48,834 bases of DNA from an uncultured Chryseobacterium sp. (GCA_913778505.1 CAJYWD010000026.1:1-48834), one strand, 5' to 3'; counted from the first letter of the stretch, positions 25,281 to 33,941 are shown. Notes: generated by a model not told the origin, from the letters alone. Numbers and translations: made by a program.

Positions 25281-26858
25281 ATGCATACGTTATTACCTTT
25301 TTTTCTGGCAATGGTGGCCGCCATAGTTTTGCTTAACATCCTGGCCACTAAACTCAGGATTGCCTATCCCATTCTGCTGGTTTTGGCGGGCTTGATGATC
25401 AGTTTTGTTCCTGGTTTGCCGATGGTTCGGGTAGATCCGGATCTTATTTTTCTGATTTTCCTTCCGCCATTGCTTTTTGAGGCCGCCTGGAGTATCTCAT
25501 TTAAAGAAATGAAAAAATGGTGGCGTATGATCGGAAGTTTTGCATTTCTGGTGGTTTTTTTCACGGCGATGTCGGTCGCTATTTTTGCCAATCATTTTAT
25601 TCCCGGTTTCACCATTGGCCTTGGTTTTCTTCTCGGTGGGATTGTATCACCTCCGGATGCCGTGAGTACCGGCGCCATCACCCGATTTGTCAAAATCCCG
25701 AAATCGACTTCGGCCATTCTGGAAGGTGAAAGTTTGCTGAACGATGCTTCTTCACTTATTATTTTCAGATTTGCCTTAATCGCAGTTGGTACAGGTCAGT
25801 TTATCTGGCAGGAGGCTGCGGCAAGTTTTGTGTGGATGATTGTGGGCGGCATGGGGATAGGACTCATTCTGGCGTGGATTTTCGTACAGCTGCATAAATT
25901 TTTAGACACAGAACCAGCTTCTGATGTAGCGCTTACCCTCATAGAACCTTATTTTATGTATCTCATTGCCGAGCTTCTGGGCAGTTCCGGAGTTCTTGCA
26001 GTGGTAGCCGGCGGACTTTATATGTCATCCAAACGTCTGATCTTCCTGAACAGTGCCAGCAGAATAAAAGGCTACAGTGTGTGGGAAAGCTTCGTCTTCA
26101 TTCTGAACGGCGTCGTGTTTCTTTTAATTGGTCTGGAGCTTCCGGAAATTGTAGCAGGGATCCGTTCGGAAGGTGTCCAGCTGAGAACTGCAATCGGATA
26201 TGGTGTTATGGTGACCGGCGTGCTCATACTGGCGAGAATCATTAGTGCATATGCCGCCATGGTGGCCACCATTATTTTCCGGCCAAGTGTTGTACCTCAA
26301 GCGCCATCCATAAAACGTAGATTCCTTATGCCTCTTGTGCTTGGCTGGACGGGAATGCGCGGCGTGGTCTCCCTGGCTGCGGCGCTGGCAATTCCTGTCA
26401 CGATGAATAGCGAAGCCTTTCCGCACCGGAATTTAATATTATTCATCACTTTTGTTGTAATTTTACTGACTTTGGTAATTCAGGGTCTTACATTGCCGTC
26501 CATTATAAAACGAAGCGGATTGTTCGAAGTATTAGGCGGAACTGATGACATGGAAGTCAGAAAGAAGATCAAGTATGGCCTTCGCGAACATATCTATGGC
26601 AAGCTGAAACATAAATCTCAACATACTTTCAAAGAAAATCCCGGACTGGAGCGCATTATGAAGCATTGGGAGGATAAAATGAACGCAAGCGATGATAGCT
26701 GGATGAGTAACGAATCAAAAGAACTATTCTACGAACTTCTGGAAAATCAAAGAGAATATCTGACCGAACTGAATAAAGATCCGAAAATTGACGAGGAGAT
26801 CATCCGCCAGCAACTGTATCAGATTGATCTGGAAGAAGAAAGGATCAAAAGTATTTAA
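25281..26858 (+). CDS. Na+/H+ antiporter, CPA1 (NhaP/YjcE-like) family
   Basis: A 525-residue inner-membrane antiporter. About 12 transmembrane helices lie over residues 1-415, with family motifs FLPPLLFEAAW, GGIVSPPDAVS, LEGESLLNDASSLIIFRFAL (the ND ion-binding pair) and GWTGMRGVVSLAAALAIP. A cytosolic tail of about 110 charged residues ends EERIKSI. It exchanges cytosolic Na+ or K+ for protons in pH and salt homeostasis. The ion preference cannot be read from sequence. It stands first in a run with the SnoaL-like lipoprotein (11-nt gap) and the AlkB-like gene (1-nt overlap), so the three may be co-transcribed, though no functional link is obvious. Confidence 0.94.
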   Translation: MHTLLPFFLAMVAAIVLLNILATKLRIAYPILLVLAGLMISFVPGLPMVRVDPDLIFLIFLPPLLFEAAWSISFKEMKKWWRMIGSFAFLVVFFTAMSVAIFANHFIPGFTIGLGFLLGGIVSPPDAVSTGAITRFVKIPKSTSAILEGESLLNDASSLIIFRFALIAVGTGQFIWQEAAASFVWMIVGGMGIGLILAWIFVQLHKFLDTEPASDVALTLIEPYFMYLIAELLGSSGVLAVVAGGLYMSSKRLIFLNSASRIKGYSVWESFVFILNGVVFLLIGLELPEIVAGIRSEGVQLRTAIGYGVMVTGVLILARIISAYAAMVATIIFRPSVVPQAPSIKRRFLMPLVLGWTGMRGVVSLAAALAIPVTMNSEAFPHRNLILFITFVVILLTLVIQGLTLPSIIKRSGLFEVLGGTDDMEVRKKIKYGLREHIYGKLKHKSQHTFKENPGLERIMKHWEDKMNASDDSWMSNESKELFYELLENQREYLTELNKDPKIDEEIIRQQLYQIDLEEERIKSI

Positions 26859-26869
26859 ATTTAATTCTT

Positions 26870-27319
26870 ATGAAAATTATCCAAGTCACAATGATGGCAT
26901 TCCTTTCTGTTATGATGGCATGCAACAATCATGAACCGAAGGAAAACTCTGAAAATGAACAGTTTGTCAGAAAATATTTTCAAGTGTTTAATCAACATCA
27001 ATGGAAAGCACTTTCTGAAATGTATTCGGAGAACGCAGAATTCAAAGATCCAAGTATGGGAAAGGGAATTGTGAAACAGAGCAGACAGGAAATTGTGAAA
27101 AAATATGCTGAACTCAGCCAAATGTTTCCTGATCTGAAAGACGGAATCAAAACCATATACATTTCTGGTAATAAGAATGTCATTGTAGAGTTTGTTTCGA
27201 GCGGAACAGCGCCGGATAACACTAAATTTGAATTGCCGATCTGCACCATTTTCACGATTGAGAACGGAGAAATCACCAAAGATTTTACGTATTACGATAA
27301 CTTTGAAGAATCAAAATAA
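26870..27319 (+). CDS. SnoaL/NTF2-like lipoprotein
   Basis: A 149-residue lipoprotein with signal MKIIQVTMMAFLSVMMAC (Cys18) followed by a SnoaL/NTF2-like alpha+beta barrel: FVRKYFQVFNQHQWKALSEMYSENAEFKDPS, VKQSRQEIVKKYAELSQMFPDLKDGI, and closing strands VIVEFVSSG and PICTIFTIENGEITKDFTYYD. These folds bind or isomerise small hydrophobic ligands; many members are uncharacterised. It would be anchored in the periplasm or at the outer membrane. It sits 11 nt after the antiporter and its stop overlaps the AlkB-like start (TAATG), which suggests translational coupling. Confidence 0.85.
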   Translation: MKIIQVTMMAFLSVMMACNNHEPKENSENEQFVRKYFQVFNQHQWKALSEMYSENAEFKDPSMGKGIVKQSRQEIVKKYAELSQMFPDLKDGIKTIYISGNKNVIVEFVSSGTAPDNTKFELPICTIFTIENGEITKDFTYYDNFEESK

Positions 27320-27933
27320 TGAACCTTTTTCACGGTCAGTTAGACATCATCGAAAACATTCTGCCTTACGACGGCATTACATCCTACTACGGCAAAATAT
27401 TTCCTGAGGAAGAAGCGAACGACTATTTCGAGAAACTGATGACGGAAATAGAATGGAAAAGCGATGAAGCGGTGATCTTCGGCAAAGTCATAGAAACCAG
27501 ACGCAAAGTGGCATGGTACGGCAGCGAACCGTTCAGCTACACTTATTCAGGAAGGACCAAAACCGCATTGCCATGGAACAAAACGTTATTGGAAATCAAA
27601 GAAAAAATTGAGAATATCAGCGGGGAAACTTTTAATTCCTGTTTGCTCAATCTTTACCATAACGGATCAGAAGGCATGGCCTACCACAGCGACGGTGAAA
27701 AGGATCTGAAGGACAACGGCGCCATCAGTTCCGTAAGCTTCGGTGCAGGGCGTAAATTTAATTTTAAGCATAAAACAAGTAAGGAACTGGTTTCGTTGAC
27801 ATTGGAAAACGGCAGCCTTCTAATGATGAAAGATATCACACAGAAATTCTGGCTTCACCGGTTACCCACGACCACAAAAATCATCAGACCAAGGATCAGC
27901 CTCACATTCCGCACTATTGAAAAATCTAAATAA
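27319..27933 (+). CDS. AlkB-like 2-oxoglutarate/Fe(II) dioxygenase
   Basis: A 204-residue enzyme of the AlkB (2OG-FeII_Oxy_2) family. The iron triad is His123 and Asp125 (in AYHSDGEKD) with His180 (in FWLHRLP). The 2-oxoglutarate-binding arginines are in RPRISLTFR (192-198). RKVAWYGSEPFSYTYSGRT resembles the substrate-handling region of AlkB-type repair enzymes. It likely oxidatively removes alkyl lesions from DNA or RNA bases; the exact substrate is unknown. It is coupled to the SnoaL-like gene by a TAATG overlap. The 3' end overlaps the convergent MFS gene by 8 nt. Confidence 0.92.
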   Translation: MNLFHGQLDIIENILPYDGITSYYGKIFPEEEANDYFEKLMTEIEWKSDEAVIFGKVIETRRKVAWYGSEPFSYTYSGRTKTALPWNKTLLEIKEKIENISGETFNSCLLNLYHNGSEGMAYHSDGEKDLKDNGAISSVSFGAGRKFNFKHKTSKELVSLTLENGSLLMMKDITQKFWLHRLPTTTKIIRPRISLTFRTIEKSK

Positions 27934-29077
27934 CCGGCCGGTATTTTTTCATAAAACCCAGACAAAGCAGTAAGCCTACTCCTGCTAAACCGGCTCCAAC
28001 CAAGGAAGGATAATTATAAGAAAAGCCAGATTCCAGTGGTAAACCGCCGCAGAACGCCCCAAGCGAATTTCCAACGTTGAACGCCGCCTGCATAAATGCC
28101 GCAGCCATCATTTCAGAATTTTTTGCGGAACGGAGCATGATGATATTGACCGGTGTCCCTACGGCCATAGATAGTGCGCCACAAACAAAAGTCAGGACTA
28201 GCGAAGCCGTCTGATTTTCTGAAAAAAGAAAAACCCCGATCAAGGCGACGATCATTGCGGTGAGCAGGATGGACGCTGCCAGAGCCGGCCGCATTTTATC
28301 TGCCATGATGCCACCCAGAAAATTGCCAACCACCATTCCGGCGCCCGCCAAAACCATGATGGAGGCAATAGCGCTTTCTCCGAATCCCGATACAGTGGTC
28401 ATTAACGGGGTGATATAGCTGAACCAGGCAAACAATCCGCCGAATCCAATGCCTGTAATGGCGATGATATGCCAGGCTTTGGCCGATTTAAAAAATTCCA
28501 GCTCGTCTTTCAGCGTAGTGGTTCTCAAACTTTCCATGTAAGGTAGCAGGAATTTTAAACTCAGCAAAGTTAAAAGTCCGAGGACAGAAACGACGCCGAA
28601 TGCGTAACGCCAACTAAGCTGATGTCCCAGCCACGTCACGAACGGTACCATGGACAGATTAGCCAGAGTAAGACCCGTGAACATCATGGCAATACTTTGC
28701 GCCTGTTTACCCGGCTTTGCCAATCTTGTGGCTACCACCGTTCCTACACCGAAGAATGCACCGTGCGGAAGTCCCGATAGAAAGCGTACCACCATCATTG
28801 TATAATAATCGTTGACCAAAGCCGATAATGCATTGAAAATGATAAAGCCCACCATGAGAAAAGCTAGAATTTTCTTCGGCGGAAATTTGGCAGCATAGGC
28901 AATCAGCACCGGCGCGCCCACTACAACGCCAAAGGCATAGGAAGAAATCAGATGTCCGGCCTTCGGAATGGAAATATTTAGAGACTTCGCAACATCCGGC
29001 AGCAAACCCATGATCACAAATTCTGTAGTTCCGATTCCTAACGCACCCAAAGCCAACGGCAAAATCCTTTTATCCAT
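27926..29077 (-). CDS. MFS transporter, AraJ/drug:proton antiporter type
   Basis: A 383-residue inner-membrane transporter with about 12 hydrophobic helices. The opening RILPLALGALGIGTTEFVIMGLLPDVA is typical of DHA1-type exporters (AraJ, YdhP, NepI relatives). VVRFLSGLPHGAFFGVGTVVA in the fourth helix and GNSLGAFCGGLPL near the end follow family patterns. It probably exports a small molecule or drug by proton antiport; substrate unknown. It is monocistronic and convergent with the AlkB-like gene, with an 8-nt overlap at the ends. Confidence 0.9.
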   Translation of the reverse strand: MDKRILPLALGALGIGTTEFVIMGLLPDVAKSLNISIPKAGHLISSYAFGVVVGAPVLIAYAAKFPPKKILAFLMVGFIIFNALSALVNDYYTMMVVRFLSGLPHGAFFGVGTVVATRLAKPGKQAQSIAMMFTGLTLANLSMVPFVTWLGHQLSWRYAFGVVSVLGLLTLLSLKFLLPYMESLRTTTLKDELEFFKSAKAWHIIAITGIGFGGLFAWFSYITPLMTTVSGFGESAIASIMVLAGAGMVVGNFLGGIMADKMRPALAASILLTAMIVALIGVFLFSENQTASLVLTFVCGALSMAVGTPVNIIMLRSAKNSEMMAAAFMQAAFNVGNSLGAFCGGLPLESGFSYNYPSLVGAGLAGVGLLLCLGFMKKYRPVI

Positions 29078-29206
29078 TTTGCAAAAGTCCTGATTTTGAG
29101 TTACAATTTCAAATTTTGCATTTTAACATAAGATTAAATTAAATTTCCGTTTAAAAATGATTCATATTAAACCGGAATAAAATGATGATTCCTGGTAAAA
29201 TTTGGG

Positions 29207-29234
29207 TTGAGTTCTGATTTTTCTGCTATTTTTG
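29207..29234 (+). promoter_or_regulatory. Promoter for yidD-lgt
   Basis: TTG (29207-29209), a 17-nt spacer and TATTTTTG (29227-29234) match the Bacteroidetes consensus exactly. The TTG that begins the longest reading frame of yidD is therefore the -33 element and not a start codon. Confidence 0.75.
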
Positions 29235-29251
29235 TAAGACTAATATTTAAA

Positions 29252-29488
29252 ATGCTGAACCAGATCCTGACATTTCCTTTTGTGGTACTGATCAAGCTTT
29301 ATCAGTGGTTTATATCCCCGTGGCTGGGAAAAAACTGCAGATACGATCCTACCTGCTCTCACTACACGCTGGAAGCATTGAAAGTTCACGGACTCCTGAA
29401 AGGAAGCTGGCTCGCTATCAAAAGAATTGGCAGCTGCCATCCCTGGGGCGGAGAAGGCTATGATCCTGTTCCGCCAAAACAATCTTAA
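29252..29488 (+). CDS. yidD: Membrane protein insertion efficiency factor YidD
   Basis: A 78-residue protein with the complete YidD pattern: an amphipathic N-terminus ([22 protein letters not shown]), then [44 protein letters not shown]. YidD sits at the inner face of the cytoplasmic membrane and assists YidC-dependent insertion. The ATG at 29252 gives the usual length; a TTG start at 29207 would lie inside the promoter. It is followed 12 nt later by lgt, so the two form an operon ending in a strong terminator. Confidence 0.95.
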   Translation: MLNQILTFPFVVLIKLYQWFISPWLGKNCRYDPTCSHYTLEALKVHGLLKGSWLAIKRIGSCHPWGGEGYDPVPPKQS

Positions 29489-29500
29489 AATAATCGATCA

Positions 29501-30772
29501 ATGAATAATATTTTTCTCAGATTTTTCCTCATTTTTTTTGCCGGACTTTCCCAGCTTTTTGTAGCTCAGGCTACTGCTATTGATTTTTCCGATGGCAATC
29601 TAAAAATTAACAACGGTGAAAATCTGCCGGTGAAAATCTACGCCACACAGCGAACGGACTTGCTGGCCAATCAGGCTTTCCAAAATGTTCCGAACGAACT
29701 GATCATTCTGAATGATGATAATATCAAAGCCGAATCTGCAGAACAATTGGCAAGCATCCAGAATATTATGGAAAGCTTCAAAGCCAACCGTTTCCAGTTT
29801 CTGGACAAAAACTTCAAACCTCTGGAATCTGTTTTCGAACAAAAAAACATCGAGAATTTTAAATATCTTCTAAAATCCGACAGGACACTGAAAAGCACCG
29901 ACCAAGCAGAATTGGAAACGGAATTCAAAATCTGGGATCCTATGAAAGGTATTCCGCTGGGGCCAGTGACACTGCATTTTTACAGCCTGATGTTCATCTT
30001 TGCCTTTGGCTTAGGCTACGTTATTATGGCCAGAATTTTCAAAATTGACAATGTGGATGAGAAGTATCTGGAACCGTTATTTACATGGACATTGATAGGA
30101 ACCATTCTTGGTGCGAGGCTGGGCCACGTGATTTTCTATCAGCCAGAATTATTCAGAGAAGATTTTCTGAGTGTTTTCCTCCCAATCAGTACCAAGGGAG
30201 GATTGCATTTTACCGGTTTTGCCGGACTTGCCAGCCATGGTGCGACCATCGCCTTGATATTCACCACACTTTATTACAGTTTCAAAATCATCAGGAAAAA
30301 TCCATTCTGGGTGTATGACAGGATTGGAATCGTGGTGGCGCTGGGTGGCGCTTTTGTGAGGATGGGCAATTTTTTCAACTCTGAAATCATCGGAAAGCCT
30401 GTGGATCCAAGCTCACCATTTGCAATTCTTTTTCCACAGCAAAGTTCTGAATATGGCGTAACAATCCCAAGATATCCGAGCCAATTGTTCGAGGCTGTAG
30501 GATATTTCTGCCTGTTCATTTTATTATGGTTTCTTTACAGGAAAACCGATAAAAAATATCAGCAAGGATGGCTATTTGGCTTATTCTTCATCATACTATG
30601 GGCTATCAGATTTTTTGTAGAATTTTTGAAAGAGCCACAGGGTGATGAATTTATTCAATTTGAAGGTCTTAACACAGGACAGGTTCTGAGTATTCCATTC
30701 ATGATCGCAGGATTTGTGATAATGATCTATTCCAAGAAGTTCAGACTTCCGAAAGAAGAAACAGCTGCATAA
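29501..30772 (+). CDS. lgt: Prolipoprotein diacylglyceryl transferase with N-terminal extension
   Basis: Lgt transfers diacylglycerol to the lipobox cysteine of prolipoproteins in the inner membrane. The core starts near residue 145 (IWDPMKGIPLGPVTLHFYSLM) and has the expected helices, LIGTILGARLGHVIFYQPELF, the essential histidine in LASHGA (His246) and VRMGNFFNSEIIGKP (287-300), and ends KKFRLPKEE. The usual enzyme is about 260-300 residues; this one is 423 because residues 1-144 form a separate region with its own signal-peptide-like segment (MNNIFLRFFLIFFAGLSQLF) and a soluble part containing IDFSDGNLKIN and DLLANQAFQNVPNELIIL. That extension would be extracytoplasmic. It follows yidD by 12 nt. 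Confidence 0.93.
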   Translation: MNNIFLRFFLIFFAGLSQLFVAQATAIDFSDGNLKINNGENLPVKIYATQRTDLLANQAFQNVPNELIILNDDNIKAESAEQLASIQNIMESFKANRFQFLDKNFKPLESVFEQKNIENFKYLLKSDRTLKSTDQAELETEFKIWDPMKGIPLGPVTLHFYSLMFIFAFGLGYVIMARIFKIDNVDEKYLEPLFTWTLIGTILGARLGHVIFYQPELFREDFLSVFLPISTKGGLHFTGFAGLASHGATIALIFTTLYYSFKIIRKNPFWVYDRIGIVVALGGAFVRMGNFFNSEIIGKPVDPSSPFAILFPQQSSEYGVTIPRYPSQLFEAVGYFCLFILLWFLYRKTDKKYQQGWLFGLFFIILWAIRFFVEFLKEPQGDEFIQFEGLNTGQVLSIPFMIAGFVIMIYSKKFRLPKEETAA

Positions 30773-30807
30773 AATCAAACTCCCGAAATTGGGAGTTTTT
30801 TGATTTT
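30771..30807 (+). terminator. Intrinsic terminator after lgt
   Basis: AAAATCAAA-CTCCC (30771-30784) pairs with GGGAG-TTTTTTGATTTT (30791-30807), a bulged stem with a T-rich distal arm. It overlaps the lgt stop. Confidence 0.85.
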
Positions 30808-30861
30808 ACTAAACCAAACTGTAACAATAATATCTTTTCAATTGTTTTAATTAAAAAGTTT

Positions 30862-32085
30862 ATGTCAAAAATATATTCCTTCGTCATCTTAACATTTTTG
30901 TTGGTTTCCTGCTCTGTTTCACAAGAAAATAAAAACAATCGATTGGTATTAACCAATGAAATCAATGCCATTTACCAGCAGAAAAAGTTCAATGGATTTG
31001 CAGTTTCCATTGTCGATGAGAAAGGGATACTGTATCAACATGGATTTGGATTTGCTGACATCGTAAATAATAAAAAGTACACGACGCAAACCATTCAGAA
31101 TATCGGCTCTGTTTCCAAAACATTTGTTGGTATCGCATTGCTGAAAGCTCAGGAATTAGGCAAATTAAATCTTGATGAATCGATTGATAAATATTTGCCG
31201 TTCAAAGTTTTTAACCCTAATTTTCCACAAGACAAAATCACGATTCGACAGTTGGCGACGCATACTTCATCTATTACTGATAATGAATTTTATTCTTCAA
31301 AAAATTACTATTTAAAACCAAATCAAAATCTCGACGGTCTTAAGCTGACCTTTGAGGACGAGCAATCTTTTAATCCAGCTGATTCCATCATTTCACTACA
31401 ATCTTATCTGGAAAATGTTATCAGTGAAAAAGGAAAATGGAACAAAGACAGTTTTACCGCTCATAAGCCCGGAACCATTTATGAATATTCTAATGTAGGA
31501 ACTGCGCTTGCGGCTTTTATCGTTGAGCAGGCAAGGGGAGAACCATTTAATCAATTTACAAGAAAATACATTTTGGAACCATTGAAAATGAAAGATTCCG
31601 GCTGGAAAACGGAAGAAGTAGATGTCACGAAATATGCCATACTATACGAAAATCCAACAACACCACTTCCCTACTACGGGCTCATTACTTATCCGGACGG
31701 TGGCTTCATCACGAACATTACGGATCTTAGTAAATATCTTTCCGAACTTATCAAAGGTTATAACGGCAAAGGGACGATTTTGTCAAAGGAAAGTTATAAA
31801 GAATATTTCAGGCCGCAACTTTCCGAATCCAATTTCACGGAAAGAAATACCAAAAATCCCTACAACGAATCATACAATGTTGGGATTTTTATGGGATTTG
31901 GTTATACTGGATACATTGGACACACCGGCGGCGATCCGGGAATAATGTCCATAATGTTCTTTGACCCCAAGACCAGTTTGGGCAGAATAATGTTGTTCAA
32001 CACCAATTTTTCCGACAAAGAAGGTAACAAAGCTTTCTTTGGAATTTGGAATACTTTAGAAAAATATCAGAATCAACTGAAATAA
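30862..32085 (+). CDS. Serine hydrolase, beta-lactamase/DD-peptidase family lipoprotein
   Basis: A 407-residue class C beta-lactamase-fold protein (PF00144). Signal MSKIYSFVILTFLLVSC makes it a lipoprotein (Cys17). The nucleophile motif is SVSK (Ser83, Lys86), the YxN motif is in YEYSNVG around 212, and the third motif appears as HTGGDPG near 353. IRQLATHTSSI and GFGYTGYIGHTGG are typical. Members act as esterases, DD-peptidases or D-amino-acid amidases; resistance function cannot be inferred. It is monocistronic, with terminators on both sides. Codons are slightly AT-richer than those of lgt. Confidence 0.9.
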   Translation: MSKIYSFVILTFLLVSCSVSQENKNNRLVLTNEINAIYQQKKFNGFAVSIVDEKGILYQHGFGFADIVNNKKYTTQTIQNIGSVSKTFVGIALLKAQELGKLNLDESIDKYLPFKVFNPNFPQDKITIRQLATHTSSITDNEFYSSKNYYLKPNQNLDGLKLTFEDEQSFNPADSIISLQSYLENVISEKGKWNKDSFTAHKPGTIYEYSNVGTALAAFIVEQARGEPFNQFTRKYILEPLKMKDSGWKTEEVDVTKYAILYENPTTPLPYYGLITYPDGGFITNITDLSKYLSELIKGYNGKGTILSKESYKEYFRPQLSESNFTERNTKNPYNESYNVGIFMGFGYTGYIGHTGGDPGIMSIMFFDPKTSLGRIMLFNTNFSDKEGNKAFFGIWNTLEKYQNQLK

Positions 32086-32110
32086 AAAACTTCCGGATAT
32101 GGGAGTTTTT
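32085..32110. terminator. Bidirectional terminator
   Basis: AAAAACTTCC (32085-32094) pairs with GGGAGTTTTT (32101-32110) with one G-U wobble. It lies 3 nt before the stop of the convergent threonine-aldolase-like gene, and T runs exist on both strands. Confidence 0.8.
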
Positions 32111-32112
32111 GG

Positions 32113-33144
32113 TTACAATGATTGAATTTCTTTCACAACTTCTTCTACTACCTCATCCGACGTTGCCCAAGACGTAATCAAGCGGATTGCAGAGTTTTCT
32201 TCGTCTACCTTTTTCCAGACATAGAAATCAAAATCTTTTGATAGCTTTTCGATTTGAGAATTGCTTAAAATCGGGAAAATCTGGTTGGTGTAGGTATCAG
32301 ATAAAAATTCAAAACCTTTAGTCTGAAAAGCGCACTTGATTTTCATTGCCTGAACGTTGGAATGTTTTGCCAAATCGAAATACAGATCATTTTTCATCAA
32401 TTCCAGGAACTGGATGCCCAACAATCTGCCTTTTGCCAGCATCGCACCTTTTTGCTTGATATGAAAACCGAATTCCTCTTTCAGTTTGTCGTTGGTGATG
32501 ATAATGGCTTCGCCGAGAAGTGCTCCATTTTTGGTTCCGCCGAGATAGAAGATGTCTGTTAAGTTTGCTACATCTTCTAAAGTCAAATCATTGATTTCGG
32601 AAGTCAATGCTTGTCCCAATCTGGCACCATCCATAAAAAGATACAGGTTGTTGGCTTTGCAGAAAACAGATAACTCTTGCAATTCTTTTTTTGTATAGAT
32701 GGTTCCAATTTCTGTTGAATTGGAGATGTAAACCAATTTTTGTTTGACCTGATGCGGTCTATTGGTATGCGTATCCAAAACTGACTGAATATGCTGTGGT
32801 TTCAGTTTGCCATCATCAGTCATTAGCCCATGAACCTTGTGGCCTGTAGCTTCTATCGCCCCGGTTTCGTTGGTAAAAATATGGCCGGTCTCTGCAGAGA
32901 CAACACTTTCATGAGGTCTTAAAATGGAAGAAATTATTAACAGATTTGCCTGAGTTCCGCCGCTTACAAAGTGTACATCGGCATTTCCGTTATTTATTTT
33001 TTGGCGGATCAATGCTCTGGCTTCTTCAGAATATTCGTCATAACCATAGCCGTTCTGCTGCGCAAGATTGGTTTTCACTAACGCTTCTAAAATTCTGGGA
33101 TGACATCCTTCTGAATAATCATTTTTAAAAGAATAGTTCTTCAT
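32113..33144 (-). CDS. Threonine aldolase-family PLP enzyme
   Basis: A 343-residue fold-type I PLP enzyme of the beta-eliminating lyase/threonine aldolase family. It has FKNDYSEGCHPRILEAL at the start, the substrate-pocket glycine run FVSGGTQANLLI, DGARLGQAL around 180, and the Schiff-base lysine in FYLGGTKNGALLGEA around 206. It would cleave L-threonine or L-allo-threonine to glycine and acetaldehyde; low-specificity ltaE-type activity is the usual call, but specificity is not readable. It is divergent from a DtxR/MntR-type regulator, with 146 nt between starts that hold two paired inverted repeats, so control by that regulator is plausible. Confidence 0.88.
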   Translation of the reverse strand: MKNYSFKNDYSEGCHPRILEALVKTNLAQQNGYGYDEYSEEARALIRQKINNGNADVHFVSGGTQANLLIISSILRPHESVVSAETGHIFTNETGAIEATGHKVHGLMTDDGKLKPQHIQSVLDTHTNRPHQVKQKLVYISNSTEIGTIYTKKELQELSVFCKANNLYLFMDGARLGQALTSEINDLTLEDVANLTDIFYLGGTKNGALLGEAIIITNDKLKEEFGFHIKQKGAMLAKGRLLGIQFLELMKNDLYFDLAKHSNVQAMKIKCAFQTKGFEFLSDTYTNQIFPILSNSQIEKLSKDFDFYVWKKVDEENSAIRLITSWATSDEVVEEVVKEIQSL

Positions 33145-33167
33145 AATTTCTTCTTTTTTCTAGTAAA

Positions 33168-33175
33168 CAAATTTA
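33168..33175 (-). promoter_or_regulatory. Candidate -7 element for the threonine-aldolase-like gene
   Basis: Minus-strand TAAATTTG matches TAnnTTTG exactly. No TTG is evident 17-19 nt upstream. Confidence 0.4.
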
Positions 33176-33197
33176 TCAAAATAAAAACATCTCATTT

Positions 33198-33225
33198 GTT
33201 AGATTATTTTATTTATTTATCTAAC
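33198..33225. promoter_or_regulatory. Inverted repeat GTTAGAT-N14-ATCTAAC (operator candidate)
   Basis: A perfect 7-bp inverted repeat in the divergent region before the DtxR-family gene. The same TTTGTTAGA half-site recurs 45 nt later. DtxR/MntR operators are interrupted palindromes with similar TTAGnnT half-sites. Confidence 0.5.
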
Positions 33226-33235
33226 TTCTTTTTCA

Positions 33236-33243
33236 TAAATTTG
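33236..33243 (+). promoter_or_regulatory. Candidate -7 element for the DtxR-family gene
   Basis: TAAATTTG matches TAnnTTTG exactly and ends on the first base of the second inverted repeat, so a bound repressor there would block initiation. The -33 position is a weak match. Confidence 0.5.
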
Positions 33244-33270
33244 TTAGACTAATATAATTTTAAGTCTAAC
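33243..33270. promoter_or_regulatory. Inverted repeat GTTAGACT-N12-AGTCTAAC (operator candidate)
   Basis: A perfect 8-bp inverted repeat directly after the -7 element and 20 nt before the ATG of the DtxR-family regulator. It shares the GTTAGA half-site with 33198-33225, centre-to-centre 45 nt. Confidence 0.55.
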
Positions 33271-33290
33271 TTATAATAAATATTTAAGAT

Positions 33291-33938
33291 ATGAATTCTT
33301 TAACTGAGGAAAATTATCTGAAAGCCCTTTACCATCTTGTGAATGAGAATGATGAAGTTTCCGTCAATGATCTGAGCCGGCAACTGAATATCAAAATGCC
33401 ATCTGTTAACAGTATGGTAAAGAAATTTGCGGATAAAAAATGGGTGAAATATGAATCTTACAAGCCGATTCAACTGACGGAATCCGGCAAGAAGGAAGCG
33501 TCTCTAATCGTGAGAAAACACCGGCTGACGGAGATGTTTCTGGTGGAGAAAATGGGATTTGGCTGGGAGAATGTGCATGAAATCGCTGAACAGCTGGAGC
33601 ACATCCATTCGGAAGTTTTCTTTGACAAGATGGATGAAATCCTGAATTATCCGAAGATAGATCCGCACGGCGAGCCTATTCCGGACAAAGATGGCAACGT
33701 GATACAGCCCGACCTTAAAAAGCTGAGCAAATGCCGGGAAGATGAAACGGTGGAACTCGCTTCTGTGACCACGTCTTCCGAAGAATTTCTGAATTTCCTG
33801 AACAAAAGAAATCTAAGCCTGGGCACCGCTATACAGGTGTTACAGAAGGAAGATTTTGACCAATCGATGAAAGTCGTCTACAACGGCCGCGAGGAAAACT
33901 TCAGCAAAACGGTTTGCGACAGGCTTCTGGTAAAATGA
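33291..33938 (+). CDS. DtxR/MntR-family metal-dependent transcriptional regulator
   Basis: A 215-residue regulator with an N-terminal winged helix (EENYLKALYHLVNENDEVSVNDLSRQLNIKMPSVNSMVKKF, residues 5-45), a metal-binding/dimerisation domain (VRKHRLTEMFLVEKMG and IAEQLEHIHSEVFFDKMDEIL, with the expected His and Glu ligands), and a C-terminal SH3-like FeoA domain (about 150-215, ending ETVCDRLLVK-like). With Fe2+ or Mn2+ bound it would repress metal-uptake genes. The inverted repeats in its own promoter suggest autoregulation and control of the divergent threonine-aldolase-like gene. No manganese or iron transporter gene lies beside it. Iron versus manganese cannot be decided by eye. Confidence 0.93.
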   Translation: MNSLTEENYLKALYHLVNENDEVSVNDLSRQLNIKMPSVNSMVKKFADKKWVKYESYKPIQLTESGKKEASLIVRKHRLTEMFLVEKMGFGWENVHEIAEQLEHIHSEVFFDKMDEILNYPKIDPHGEPIPDKDGNVIQPDLKKLSKCREDETVELASVTTSSEEFLNFLNKRNLSLGTAIQVLQKEDFDQSMKVVYNGREENFSKTVCDRLLVK

Positions 33939-33941
33939 CCG

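Noticed and set aside
29207-29251. TTG-initiated extension of yidD
   Set aside because: The TTG is the -33 element of a consensus promoter whose -7 box lies inside the supposed coding extension.
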